Source: Diatrype stigma (taxonomy: Eukaryota > Ascomycota > Sordariomycetes > Xylariales > Diatrypaceae). Taken from it: a stretch of DNA of 64,000 nt. The notes beneath the pieces are model-generated. The model saw nothing but the letters and a program-made list of their open reading frames with translations. It made no database searches and was not told the DNA's origin. Positions 1 to 11,139 of this stretch are shown here, one piece after another (position 1 is the stretch's first letter; each line of letters begins with the position of its first letter). Position numbers and translations under genes: made by a program. Location: the NCBI GenBank assembly GCA_022225965.2, contig JAKJXP020000001.1, positions 62,001 to 126,000 of the forward strand, written 5' to 3'.

Positions 1-810
1 CGAAGTACTGCCAGTAGTCCCAGATGGCCTGCGTGACGCCCGACGACGAGATGGCGCCCCAGTACACGTCCGGGTACAGCTTGCGCAGGAAGGCGACGAA
101 CGCGCCCGCGTACGAGCCGCCGTACGCGATGTACGCCGTGCTGTTGGACGAGAGGTCGACGTCCTCCAGGCCCGGGAACACCACGTGCTGCGCGAAGTAG
201 GCCGTGTCGGCCAGCGCCTGGTCCGTGGTCAGGAAGCGCATGTTCTCGGTGCTCGTGTCGGCCACGGGCCAGCTCTCGCCGTAGTACCGGTGCTCGAGGA
301 TCACGCCGACGCCCTTGGTCGCCTTGGCCAGCTGGTACAGGATGCCCTTCTGCAGGAACGGGAAGCGGTCCTCGCCGCTCGTCTCGCCCCCCGCGAGCAC
401 GATCACGGGGCCGCCCTCCTCGTACCACTGCGCGTCGAACCAGTACCGCAGGTCGAAGAACTCGTCCGAGTGCGGCTCGTACAGGGAGTCGTTGTGGAAG
501 TGGTCCACAGGGACTGAGAGCGTGTACGTCGGGTACGTGGCGTCGGCGGGGGCGGCGGCATCATGGATGGCCGCGGCCGTCACCCCGACCTTGGTCCACT
601 TTGACTGTGCGCGCGGGGTGAGCGTGAGCTTTTCCTTTACACGACGGACAGGCAAATAGAAATAGAGTTTGTGAGTCTCTCAGAAGAGTTTCTCAGATGC
701 GTATTTACCTGTTGGCGGAGTTTGCTTATGGGCACCGGCAAGCCGTGCATGGCATGAGCCAGCGCCGGCAATAGCCCAAGCAAGCCCGCAGTAAAGGCGT
801 ATCGAGCCAT
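1..810 (-). CDS. Secreted serine peptidase, family S28 (5' part, runs off window)
   Basis: N-terminal part of a serine carboxypeptidase/dipeptidyl-peptidase of family S28, expected to be secreted and to trim proline-containing peptides. Exon 1 (810-709) encodes MARYAFTAGLLGLLPALAHA, a clear signal peptide. An intron runs 708-605 (GTAAAT...CAG) and exon 2 continues from 604 to the window edge. Visible family motifs, in order, are VDHF near the mature N terminus, a block ending GGPVIVLAGGE, then EHRYYGES, and the nucleophile elbow YGGSYAGAFVAF with the predicted catalytic serine. The Asp and His of the triad lie outside the window. The start was chosen because it gives the signal peptide and an in-frame splice. 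The order of motifs is typical of S28; the exact substrate is unknown. Confidence 0.9.
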
Positions 811-2112
811 CGCGAATTTCGGTTCCAGCGCACAGCGACAGCAGCACCCTTGGAATAAGTAAGCACCGAGGCGGAGAGGGGTGCGAAGTGGGAGCGTAAA
901 CCCTTCATCGTCGACAGAACGGGGGGGATGATACGCTTTTTAAATGCAACTGCTCAGTGCTGGGTACTGCGCGTGCGCGAGGAGACCCCTGCCTTCTTGC
1001 GCCATATCTGCATAACTCACTCGGTAGGCAATGATTTCCAGCTTCTCGATGCGGGTGGGAGCTCTCCTTTTGTTGATGGCATGGCCGTTCCCCGTATTTC
1101 ATTGGAAGGCCGAGGGGCTAGGTACATGCATAAAGATAGCCCAGCTAAGTATCTCGCCCGATCCGTGCAAAAGCAATGCCGATCCGGACTACCCCGGTAC
1201 TTTGCCCGCTTGCCTATCGCGGAAGGTCGACTGGCTAGTCTACTTGTTAGTGACTTGTTGATCAGGGCCGGAACTCAACCTCGCCATGATCCTGACGGGT
1301 AGCTGCTCTAAATGGAATAGAGTTGCATACATAACAGCCACCGAGCGATAGACGTATGAACCGTAGGGCTAGTTTTCGCGTATGCGGCAGTGTACCCAAG
1401 GGCGGTGATGATCCATGTACGAGATCGTTGCTTGTTATTCTCACATGGATTGGTGAGCGTGGGGAAGAGGGGAGAGGGGAGAGCTTGGAAGCTACAATGC
1501 TACAACAACTTGTCAACAAGTGACGACCAACAGGGATCGCAATGTGCATCGTGATGACAGCCCTGCATATATTGTTCAGGCAGTCAAGCTATCTGACTAT
1601 GAGGTTTTCAAGGTTGCTACTGTTGTCTCGTATTGCCAGCAATCTGGCGAGTGTCACCTCACCGAAGTCCAGGGGACTCCCTATAGATATGTAGGTACCT
1701 ACCCATATTTTTGCCGCCAATCAGAGTATACGCATATTTTGACAGGATTCGGGGGACAGTGGGGGGGAGGATGGTCTTATCCCCGAACGACACGATCATG
1801 CTTGTCCTTACATGCTATAAGCAAAGCCTTTATAGTCCAATTGGCTAAAAAGATAAGTCTGGGTAGGACTTGGATTGATGCGAAAGTTGAATCATGTGAA
1901 TCTTGTAACTCGCTGTATATTGGTAAAGACTGGGAGGGGAATATGCATGGAAACCAATCGTGCTCGTCATGCGGTTACTCAGCCCCTTTCTATAGGGTCG
2001 TAACAGAGGGCTGCGATCTGCAATAAATTCCCATCAGGCCTCAACCAGGCCGCAAGTAAGATGGACAGATAGACGGGCAAGCTTTACAGTCGATCTGCTT
2101 AGATGTAGCAAG
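811..2112. other. Intergenic region between the S28 peptidase and HET genes
   Basis: About 1.3 kb shared by the 5' ends of two divergently transcribed genes, so it should hold both promoters. A 168-codon open frame at 1520-2026 (+) carries two CxxC pairs late in its translation, but its composition resembles no family I know and it has no good splice or start context, so I do not call it a gene. No repeats or RNA genes were seen. Confidence 0.5.
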
Positions 2113-4162
2113 ATGCCAAGTGCAATCTTTGTATTCACTGTTGTTATTGCCATTGCTATCAAGGCTATTATTCGCCGGCTTCCGAAGAAGTCTAGGCAAT
2201 GGAAGCGAGTGAGTCTGGCCGAACTCTCCAATCTCACCAACCACAAGAATAGCAGTACGAGCCCTTACCGCAAGGCGAGTTTATCCGGCTCCTTGAAATC
2301 CTACCTAGCCCTATTGGCGACTCTCCCCTCGTTTGCAACATATCGCATTGCACTACGACACAATCTGAGCGCAAGTACGAGGCCATCTCGTACACATGGG
2401 GAAACGACACGCCTACGAACGCCATACTTCTGAATGGGGAGATCGCCTATGTACGGGACAACCTGTGGCAGGCCATTAAGCATATGCGCTTGATTGATGA
2501 GATCCGCGTCGTCTGGGTGGATGCTTTATGTATAAACCAGGCAGATCTCGCCGAGCGCGCGAGTCAAGTGGCCCAGATGGCAGCAATCTACTCGAGTGCA
2601 GCACGTGTGGCCCTCTGGTTAGGGAATGGGAACAGCGCCACCGACTACGCTATGGACTCCCTAGATGATCTATTCCGAGTGATGTTGCAGTTCAAACGGA
2701 GGGACCAGTATAAGAGTAGGAATGATTATGTGTGCCACTTACTTGGCCTATTCCGTCCCTGGGTATCTCTGAAGCCGGAAAATGACATCTACGGCCTTTT
2801 GCAAGGGATCTTTATCATTCTTGATTCTCCCTGGTGGACAAGAGTGTGGACTTTCCAGGAGTTCGCCTTCGCTGGCCAGGTGATGCTCCGGTGTGGTACC
2901 AGATGCATTGACTGGTTAGCTCTTGAACAGTTCTGCTTGCTTGCGAAAGTGCATGCCGCCGTAAACCCGGCGGACTACAACCCCGTATCGCCAGCAGCGT
3001 ATTACTACCCTTCAGGTCTTCGCAGCGGGATCTTTACATTCCTGTTTGATCAAGTTGTCATGTTCGATGCCTTTAGAAAACGACGTTTGGTAGACCAGAA
3101 ATTGACATTGTTTCATATGGTGCGCCTCACCGAACACCGGCTGGCAACAGATCCTCGAGATAAGGTCTACGGGGTACTTAGTATGGTCAACGGCGGCAAA
3201 AGTTTGGCACTCGACTATAGCTTGGATGTCTCAACGGTATTTGTGAGTGCTACGCGAATCATACTGGAGGAATCTGGTGGTATGAGCATCTACGAACAGC
3301 TAGGGCATATGCCCACTCGAAGTCCATCTTGGGCCTTGCCATTTGATAACACAAGTCGCTCGATGGCTAGTCTCGTGAGTGTTGGGGTTCCAGCAGGAGA
3401 TGCAGCTGATAAAGTACCTGGGGGTAGCATTTACAATGCCGGATTCCTTGGCGAGCACAACAAGGGAAAGTCCTTCTTCCAGGTTGATGAGCACAGGAAG
3501 ACACTTGCTGTCAAGGGTATTGCCATTGACAAGGCTTCTTTCATTGGTGATATATCCCCGAAGTTGGTAGTTGAGCCCAACGGTCAACTAGGGCCTGTGG
3601 TGAGAAAATGGAAGTCTACCCTCAGGGATATTTACGGTGAATATACTAGGGGAGGGTCTCGCCTTGATGCTTTCTGGAGAACGGTCGCTCTCGACTGCAA
3701 GATCAATGGATATCACCACGGAACGGTGATGAATCGTACACCGAAAAACCGGCAATGTAGGCTCGGGAGACACGATGATCTCGTTCCTCCGCTATCCCGC
3801 GAATTAGAAGATCGCTTGCTCGACGCGCTTGACAGGCAAACCTCCTTGGAACTGGGCAAGTCGGGAACTTGGGGACGGCCATTCTTCGAGACCAAGAATG
3901 GACACATGGGAATAGGCGTACCCATCATGCGCCCTGGCGATGTTATATGCGTCCTTCTAGGTAGCAGAATCCCTTTCATTTTACGGCACAGTGACAATGG
4001 AGGGTTCAAAATGATTGGGCAATGGTAAGTAATCACGGACCTATGGCCGAACTGAATTTGGCTAATCAGGGAAACAGCTATTTACATGGGTTCATGGATG
4101 GTAAGGCTATTCAGGACGTAAGCAAAGGAAAGCTTCAGTACCAAGACTTCGTCATCTCTTAG
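2113..4162 (+). CDS. HET-domain (heterokaryon incompatibility) protein with N-terminal membrane segment
   Basis: Predicted 650-residue HET-domain protein. HET domains trigger or modulate allorecognition cell death in filamentous ascomycetes. Exons are 2113-2208, about 2253-4024 and 4078-4162. Intron 1 has a GTGAGT donor and could also end at 2255; intron 2 has GTAAGT, branch GCTAAT and acceptor AACAG. Exon 1 encodes a hydrophobic stretch (SAIFVFTVVIAIAIKAII) followed by basic residues, suggesting membrane anchoring. Then come the hallmark blocks YEPLPQGEFIRLL, KYEAISYTWG, WVDALCINQ and AAIYSSAARVALWLG, and DPRDKVYGVL further on. The last exon restores the usual C-terminal block CYLHGFMDGKA, which supports that splice. 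The stop codon touches the AT-rich RIP island, so little native 3' UTR is left. The partner or trigger is unknown. Confidence 0.9.
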
Positions 4163-5449
4163 TAAAGCGAAGCTTTATTTTTTTTGTTTTGTAGAATACT
4201 ACTAATAGTATTTTAAAAGAATAAAAAAAATAAAGTAAACTTATTAAAATCAACAATACGGGCTTAAAATCGACGCTAATAACGCGTTAAATCTGGCAAA
4301 AAATCATATTAGTTAGAATCATCGAAAAATAAATCGGAAATAGCCATTTATACATTTCTAACAGCTTTTTATTCGAATAAAACCGTTACGATAACAAGAA
4401 ATCGTTAATATTTTATATCTTATATAAATTAACGTATAAATTAATTTATATATTTATTTTGCAACATTTTAAACCGTTTAGAATTAATAAATTTAATTAG
4501 TTATAATTAAGCGTTAATATGCAATTATAATATATATATGCGATTAATTAATGCTGCTAGTATTTTTTTTTTAATCGCTATAACGCATTAATTATATTAT
4601 TGCTTAATTATGTTATAATATGTTTTTAATTGCGTTGTTATGTTATAATATGCTTTAAATAAACTTTTCCTATTATTTTTATAAATTTTTCGACTTAATA
4701 CGTATAAGCTTAAATTTTTACGATGCCGTTATTTTTTATAACTGATATTAATTTATTCGAACGAAGCCGTAAATGCCGTAGCCGCCCGCCGACGCAACGT
4801 CCTTTTATTTCTAAATTTATACAGAATAATAATTCCTAATAGTATATTCGTTATAAAGCGTAAAAGATTATTAACGAGTTTCTCTTTATTACGGCTAATA
4901 AATATTTTATTTACGTATTTAAATATGTTACGAAATAACGCAAACGAAATCACTACCGAACAGAATCTTTTCGTCGTAATTAAAATCCGGATAATTTATT
5001 TCGCATAACTGCCGTTCGAGCCGAATGGTATCGTATAAAAAGGACTTATCGAATAATTCGCCGTATTAGCGGTAATTCTTTTTCGACGCCTTTTTTAAAT
5101 ATTTTAAAGAAAAAGTAAAAACCTAACTATAATTCTTCGATTTTTCATTTCCTTTTTAAACTTTCCGATAAGCGTAATCCTAATAATTTCGATTCGCGAT
5201 TTATATTTTCCATCTTTACGTTGACATTTTTGGAACCGATTTTATTTTTTCTAAATAACGAGGATTTATAAATAAAGAATATTTTATAACGGAACGAAAA
5301 AAACTTATTCCGGTTCCGGTTTCGGTTTCATATTTCGCAAGGCCTTCGATTCGAAATTTATCGTATTACTATTACGCGTATTGCTATTTAAACGTATAAA
5401 GATGCCTTAAACTTTAATTTCGTAAATCCGGATATTAAATAAGCTAATA

Positions 5450-8400
5450 TCGATAACGATAAATTTATTTTATTTTTATAGCTGCAGCAATTAGCTATTA
5501 AAAAAATAAACGCATAACTTATTCGTAACTTTTACGAATATATAAATACTTATTAAATAAAAAAGTACAATAAATGCCGTAAACGTTGGTTTAATATAAA
5601 AATTAAATACGGTATTTACGCGAAATGTAAAAAAAAAAACGCGGATCTTATTGTTATTCGCTTTTATTTTGCCCAGAACTTAATGAAATTTAAAAGTATT
5701 CCGTTTAATTTTTTCGTTTTAATATAAATGAAAAAAATATTAATCGTTAAGATTTACGTTGCCATAAAAATTCGGCAATATCGTAAACTTTAATATCGAT
5801 ACCGAGGTTACGTTTGTTTTTTCCTTCGAGACGTAAGGAAAATATACCGAATGCTTCCTTTTTTATTTAGAAATTTGGATATCATATTTATCGTGCCTTC
5901 GAACGAACGTTTTCGTAACGTACCGCAACGGAATTTCCGCATATGCCGTAAGGCCGTTTTTATGTAATTATAATATTTAATCCGTTATTATCCGAATTAT
6001 ATAAGGAATTAGGTAAATATTTCTTACGAAAACCTAAATTAATTGCCGGAAAATGAAAATGTTATGGACCAAATTTAAACGCAGTTAAATATAAACGAAT
6101 CGGTAACCGCGGTCGAAAAAGGTATATCGGATATTGATTTATTAAAAGCCGCAAATAAATACGATCGTTTGGTTGTTTTTAATTTTCTTGCGAATCGAAT
6201 AAAAATTAAAAAATTTCGTTAAAATGTAACCGATAATTATATCGAAACCGAACTTGCCGTATAAAAATAAATGGAAATGCCCCTTTTTCGTATTAATCCT
6301 ATTAATAAATTTAATAATAATATTCCTTTATTTTTAAACGCTTTCTTTATTTTATTTCCTAATAGCCGAAGCGAATTCTTAGCCCAGCATAAACGCTCTT
6401 TTTTTAAAAAAAAATAAATCGAACATGTAATAAAATAGCACGATAAATGCTTTATTCGTTATTTGCGTTTTGCCTTTTTAATATTTAACAAGCTAATACA
6501 AAAACGTATTATTAAAAACAATTCGTTTTATATACGTAATTTAAATTAATAAAACAAATAGCAATATATTACCGCAAAATTTCAAAAATTACTGGACGGA
6601 CATAACCGAAATTCCGAATAATACGTCCAAGCCGAAACGTTAATAAATTCGATCGTACGTAACGCTTTTAAAATCCAAAGCATCCGTTTATATTAATATT
6701 TACAAAAAAAATAATTCGATGCTATAATAAATGCCTTAAGTTATTCCAACTTATTTATTATTTTTAGTACTGCCGATTTTTATTGAAACGACTTATTGCG
6801 TTATATTTCCGAATACGACCGATGGCGTATAAAAACGAATGCCCGCGCCAAATTCCGCCTAACAAGAAAAAACGCATTAGCGAATCTTTATATCGTTGCC
6901 TAGTATTTTCATTATCGCTTTAATGCCTTTATAAAATATATAATCTATCCGAAATTCCGCATTAAGGAATATTAAAATCAATACGAATAACAAAGCCGTA
7001 ATGCGCCTTATAATTATGGATTTTTTTAATACGAATCCGGCGATAATACTGCGCCGCCGCCTTATAATATAAAAACCGAAAAATCTCGCAATATTTTTGC
7101 CCAGTTTTAGGAATTTTACATTACTGCTATTAATTCCTTTCCTTTTCGGCGCCGTAAAAATATGTCCTTTAAAACGAATAACAAATGCTTATCGGTAATA
7201 AATTTAAATTAAGCGCTTATTTAAAAACATTTTATCCAATTATTATTACGTATTTACGTTTATATTTATACCTTCGTTTATTGCTTATAAAAAAAAAAAC
7301 GCAAAAGCGCCGTAATACGGAATTTATGCGGAAAACATTCGAAACGGTTCGAATTACGAACGCGGCTTAAATACAAACTTATCGAAATCGGGCCTTTAAA
7401 TTCGAAATGGCCGTTTTAAAACAATTCAATAAAGCCGATATTTTCCTTTCGAACTTGTAATGCCGCTTTTATTTTTTACGCGCTTTATAACCCTTTTTTT
7501 CCGTAAATAAAAAATTAAACCCGAAATTTTAATCCTTTTTAACTGTTAAATCGAATTAGCGGTTAAATTAATATAACCCTACGTTTATAATCGATTAAAA
7601 GGCGAATTTGGATTTTTTTTCCTGTACCAATATATATAACATAAAGACGTATATTAGCAAATACGCAAATAAGTCCGAAATAAAATCCAAGTCGTTTAAT
7701 GACTTAACGAAAAAAATGCTTCCGTACATTACGACAAAAAATCCTTTTTTGTTTTTAATATGCCGCCTTTTAAATAAACTAATAAAAAAACGAAATTGGT
7801 TTTATATAAAAATTTATTATTACTTATTAAATATACCTTTAATATAATGCGTTCGTATTTTTATTAATATAAACTATTACGCAAAAAACGATTAATTAAA
7901 TCCGTATTACGTAAAACAAAAAAAAATAACGACGGGTGCTACGCGTATTAAAAAATATAAGCAATAACCGGAAATCCCGGAATTCGAAAAAATAACGTAT
8001 TTTTAATAACTAACGTTATACGATTAAAAAGCAAAGCCGCCGCGTATACGACTTTTGGCGAAACCGCATATCCTAATGTATTTTCCTAAATATAAGGCCG
8101 GATCCTTTATATACGAATAGTTTTATAAAATAAAAATATTACTAAATTATTCCTTTCGTCGTATAAAAAAGGTATTAACGATAAACGGCATAACGTATAT
8201 AAACTTTATTAAGGCATATGCCGCTTATTAACGTTTTTATACGTATACCGATAATAATTATTACGTAACAAATGCTCCTTTTAACGACGATAATAATAAG
8301 AAATTTAAAGATATTAATATTTTTCCGAATATTAACCTGAATCTTTCGGATGAATTTAAAAAATTCGGCATCCGTAATATTAACGTAAATTACGACTAAA

Positions 8401-10000
8401 ATAACAACGTCGGATTAACGCCGGAATTAAACCAATATACCTTCAATTCGGACTTTTAATCGGAAATCCGTACGGCTTACGATTAAAACCCCCTTAAAAA
8501 AGTCCCGAAAAAACTAAAGAACAGCTTAAATCCCGAATAACGCATAATATTCGATGCTTACATAAAGCATTATTAAAACTTTCTAAATAGCAAAAATCCG
8601 GATCCCTTATATTTAAACGTAAACGGTACTGGTAATTATAAAAAGTTCTTCGTATTAAAGGTTTTTTATTTACGGTTACGAAAAATAACGAAATAAATTA
8701 GCCGTTCCAATCCGGTCTTACGTTATGCCTTAACGGGGATTGCAGCAACGGAAATATAAGGCCGAACCTTTTATTCGGTTTTCCGCCTTTTTATTAAAAA
8801 GGGCCAATTCGTAAATTTTACCGAAACTGCCTTAACGCAATTATAACAAAATATGCGTCGTATAAAATACATAATTATTAACGAAAAATCGATAATAGGT
8901 TTATTTTTATTAGCTATAATAAATAATCGATTGCAATAAGCGTTTTTAAAATTACCTATCGATATAATATTTGGAAAACTAAGCATTATATTTTTTAATA
9001 ATTTTTATTAGCTGCCTTTTATATTTAATAAGCCGTTATATTATGCTAAAACCGATTTCCCTAATCTGGATCTCGTAAAACAGGCTGCTTATAAATTAAT
9101 TAACCGAACCGCTTACTTAAAGATAATTATATGCCAACAAAATCCGGAATAAGCTTAGTTTCGTAAAGCCTTAACGGCTATACGAACCATGTTTTATACG
9201 CATTAAATGTAAAAACGTTTAAGCATTCGTTACCGGCTTTATCCGTTAATAACCGAACAGAATATAAAAAGGTTCCAAAACGCCGTTCGAATATATTTAA
9301 CGAATACGTAAATAAGCAATTATAACTTTCGACATTTCGATTATTTAAGGCGCCCGATTATAAGGATTCGAATTTCCGGCAATAATCCGTATTAAAACAA
9401 ATTATTTTCGAAAGAAACCGATAACTTAAAGATTTACTTTTTTATATGCAATAGCGTCCGTATTATATTTATAAAAAACATTTATACGTTTTAAGGGCTT
9501 ATAAACGGAATTATAAACAAAGTTTATAAGGTTATATAAAAAGCCGATTCGGATTTCCGTATCGAAATTCCTAATGTAATTCTGGTTATATTCGATAAAT
9601 AAATTATCTTAAAGATTCCCTTTTTTTTTTTTTTTTTAGCTAATAATAATTATAAATATATAGGTTCTTATTTTTGCATTATAAATGATATATCGGCTGT
9701 ATTTATTTTTCGTTTATCGAAACAATATATTTATAAAACTACCGATTACGAACGGATTTAATTCCTTTTAATAATCTTTTATGCCATTACGGTTTATAAG
9801 TTATAAGGATTTACGTTAAAAAAAATTATTCTTAATATTGCCAACAAGGAATTCCAATCTGGACTTACGTACGTAGCTTTATTCCGCATAAAAAGCTTAA
9901 ATAATATATTATTCGATAATATTTTCGGCTTAAAGTATTTTTAACGGCCTTAAGGAAAAGTTATTGCGATTCGTTTAATAAATTAAAACCGAAAAAATTA
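5450..10000 (+). pseudogene. RIP-inactivated Helitron Rep-Pif1 helicase (RepHel) relic
   Basis: A decayed coding region for the rolling-circle transposase/helicase of a Helitron, broken by dozens of stops mostly of TAA type. In order on the plus strand: a Cys/Arg-rich start and a DUF6570-like block (5.45-6.0 kb); the Helitron N-terminal domain (6.35-7.05 kb) with readable pieces such as STADFYWNDLLRYI and, near 6990-7035, QSRNAPYNYGFF, where the family has a His-x-His pair (HUH endonuclease); YISKYANKSE near 7.65 kb, in the longest surviving open stretch; and a Pif1-type helicase from about 8.5 kb (LNPEQRIIFDAYIKHY, a damaged Walker A at 8.62 kb, FNNFYQLP near 9.0 kb, and FYAITVYKLQGFTL near 9.8 kb). 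Block order and spacing match autonomous fungal Helitrons. No function is possible now. Confidence 0.85.
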
Positions 10001-10034
10001 AAAGCTTTTATAAATTACTAATATAAAATATAAT

Positions 10035-10390
10035 TTATTATGTTATAACATGCCCTTTTATTTACGTATTATGTTATAATATGCTTTTTTGCGTATATAT
10101 TATGTTATAACATGTCCGAAATATTTAAATACCCCATGTTATAACATATTTCCGATTATTGCACCTAAATTATAACATAATATACGTATCGGATACATTA
10201 TGTTATAATATGCTTATTTAATTATACATTATATTATAACATATTTATTTAATTATATACCATATTATAACATATTTATAAAATTATATACCATATTATA
10301 ATATATTCGAATTAGGATTTATATTATATTATAACATGCTTATAAAATTATGCTTTATATTATAATATATCTAAATTAAGATTAATTTAT
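10035..10390. repeat. Array of palindromic 12-mers (ATGTTATAACAT) downstream of the RepHel relic
   Basis: About eleven copies of a perfect or near-perfect dyad, ATGTTATAACAT, spaced roughly 30-45 bp apart (for example at 10040-10051, 10071-10082, 10102-10113 and 10135-10146), separated by variable AT-rich spacers such as TTTATTTAATTATA. Two more copies lie upstream of the relic, near 4610-4621 and 4640-4651, and single degenerate ones near 11140 and 11208. The flanking placement suggests subterminal repeats of the element, possibly protein-binding sites, although RIP will have altered the originals. Confidence 0.7.
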
Positions 10391-10407
10391 ATATATATAT
10401 ATTGTAT

Positions 10408-11041
10408 TATGCGGTCGACGGCCTATTAAGGCCATGCCGGATTTATTTACGTATTACTTAATAGGAAAACCTCGAAGGTGCCAAACCTGCCGCTATTCCA
10501 GATCCCTCCGGTTCCATACTAAGTAATATCCCGATATTATTCCTCGATTTGTTATAAATATCGTCGATCGACGTCTTCCGCTTTTGGCTTAATAAGGCCC
10601 TGCCCGTCCAAAATATATTACTTCTGTTTCGACGTACGGTATAAGTACGTTGGCTCGAAATGGCCCATATATCGGCGCAATGTCGGGGCGATATCGTTAA
10701 GTCGTTTTTTTAACGCACTTTGCTCCGCCGCTTGCGGGATTAAACGAATGTCGGTCGTCGACCGGTCGGTTATTTATGGGCGCTACCGGCTAGCGCATTT
10801 AAACCGTTATCGTACGATATACGAAAGCTTTAATTCTGCGTTATAAGACTCGAAAAAACGCTTTATTTCGAAAGGGCTTTCCAGTAACCCTAGTCGTCGT
10901 TTTACTTAATCCCGATCGAATTGCTACCGGGTCGATGGCGCAGCGATACCGCGTCGTTTTCCTTTTTGCTAAAGGCTTGTTAAGATACGGCAGGTTACGG
11001 TTGCCCAAGTTGCTAAGCATAGCAATTACGGATAAACCTGC
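10408..11041. other. Less AT-rich, CpG-rich block inside the RIP island
   Basis: Roughly 630 bp with clearly higher GC and many CG dinucleotides compared with the flanks on both sides. No open frame with recognisable protein similarity is present. It adjoins the tRNA-like segment at 11042-11124. Read on the minus strand, tRNA-like head plus this body would have the layout of a tRNA-derived SINE, but no target-site duplication or tail could be confirmed. Confidence 0.4.
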
Positions 11042-11124
11042 GGTCGTAATAGGATTCGAACCTATCCAGCGGCGCTTCGTCGACTTACGCTATGCCAGGC
11101 TCTTAATTATTAAGCCATGCGGCC
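11042..11124 (-). other. tRNA-like segment with A and B boxes (degenerate tRNA or SINE head)
   Basis: An 83-nt stretch on the minus strand with tRNA features: a perfect T arm (ATAGG / CCTAT around TTCGAAT, 11049-11065), an A-box-like D arm (11098-11117) and terminal 7-mers GGCCGCA and TACGACC that pair at five of seven positions. Both mismatches are C-A, as expected if RIP changed G to A on the 3' side. I could not fold a convincing anticodon arm with a U33, so an amino-acid identity cannot be assigned. The length would fit a class II tRNA. It is probably not a working tRNA gene. Confidence 0.45.
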
Positions 11125-11139
11125 GATTAATTTATATTA

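Noticed and set aside
185..659. Plus-strand frames over the first 660 bases
   Set aside because: They are antisense shadows of the S28 peptidase gene, whose motifs are clear on the minus strand.
1520..2026. 168-codon plus-strand frame with two CxxC pairs
   Set aside because: No family resemblance, unusual composition, and it lies in the likely promoter region of the HET gene; the Cys pairs alone are not enough.
4753..8986. Small open frames in the RIP island (such as 4753-4953 minus and 8771-8986 minus)
   Set aside because: Lys/Ile/Asn/Leu-rich chance frames in AT-rich DNA; the Helitron remnants run on the plus strand through stops.
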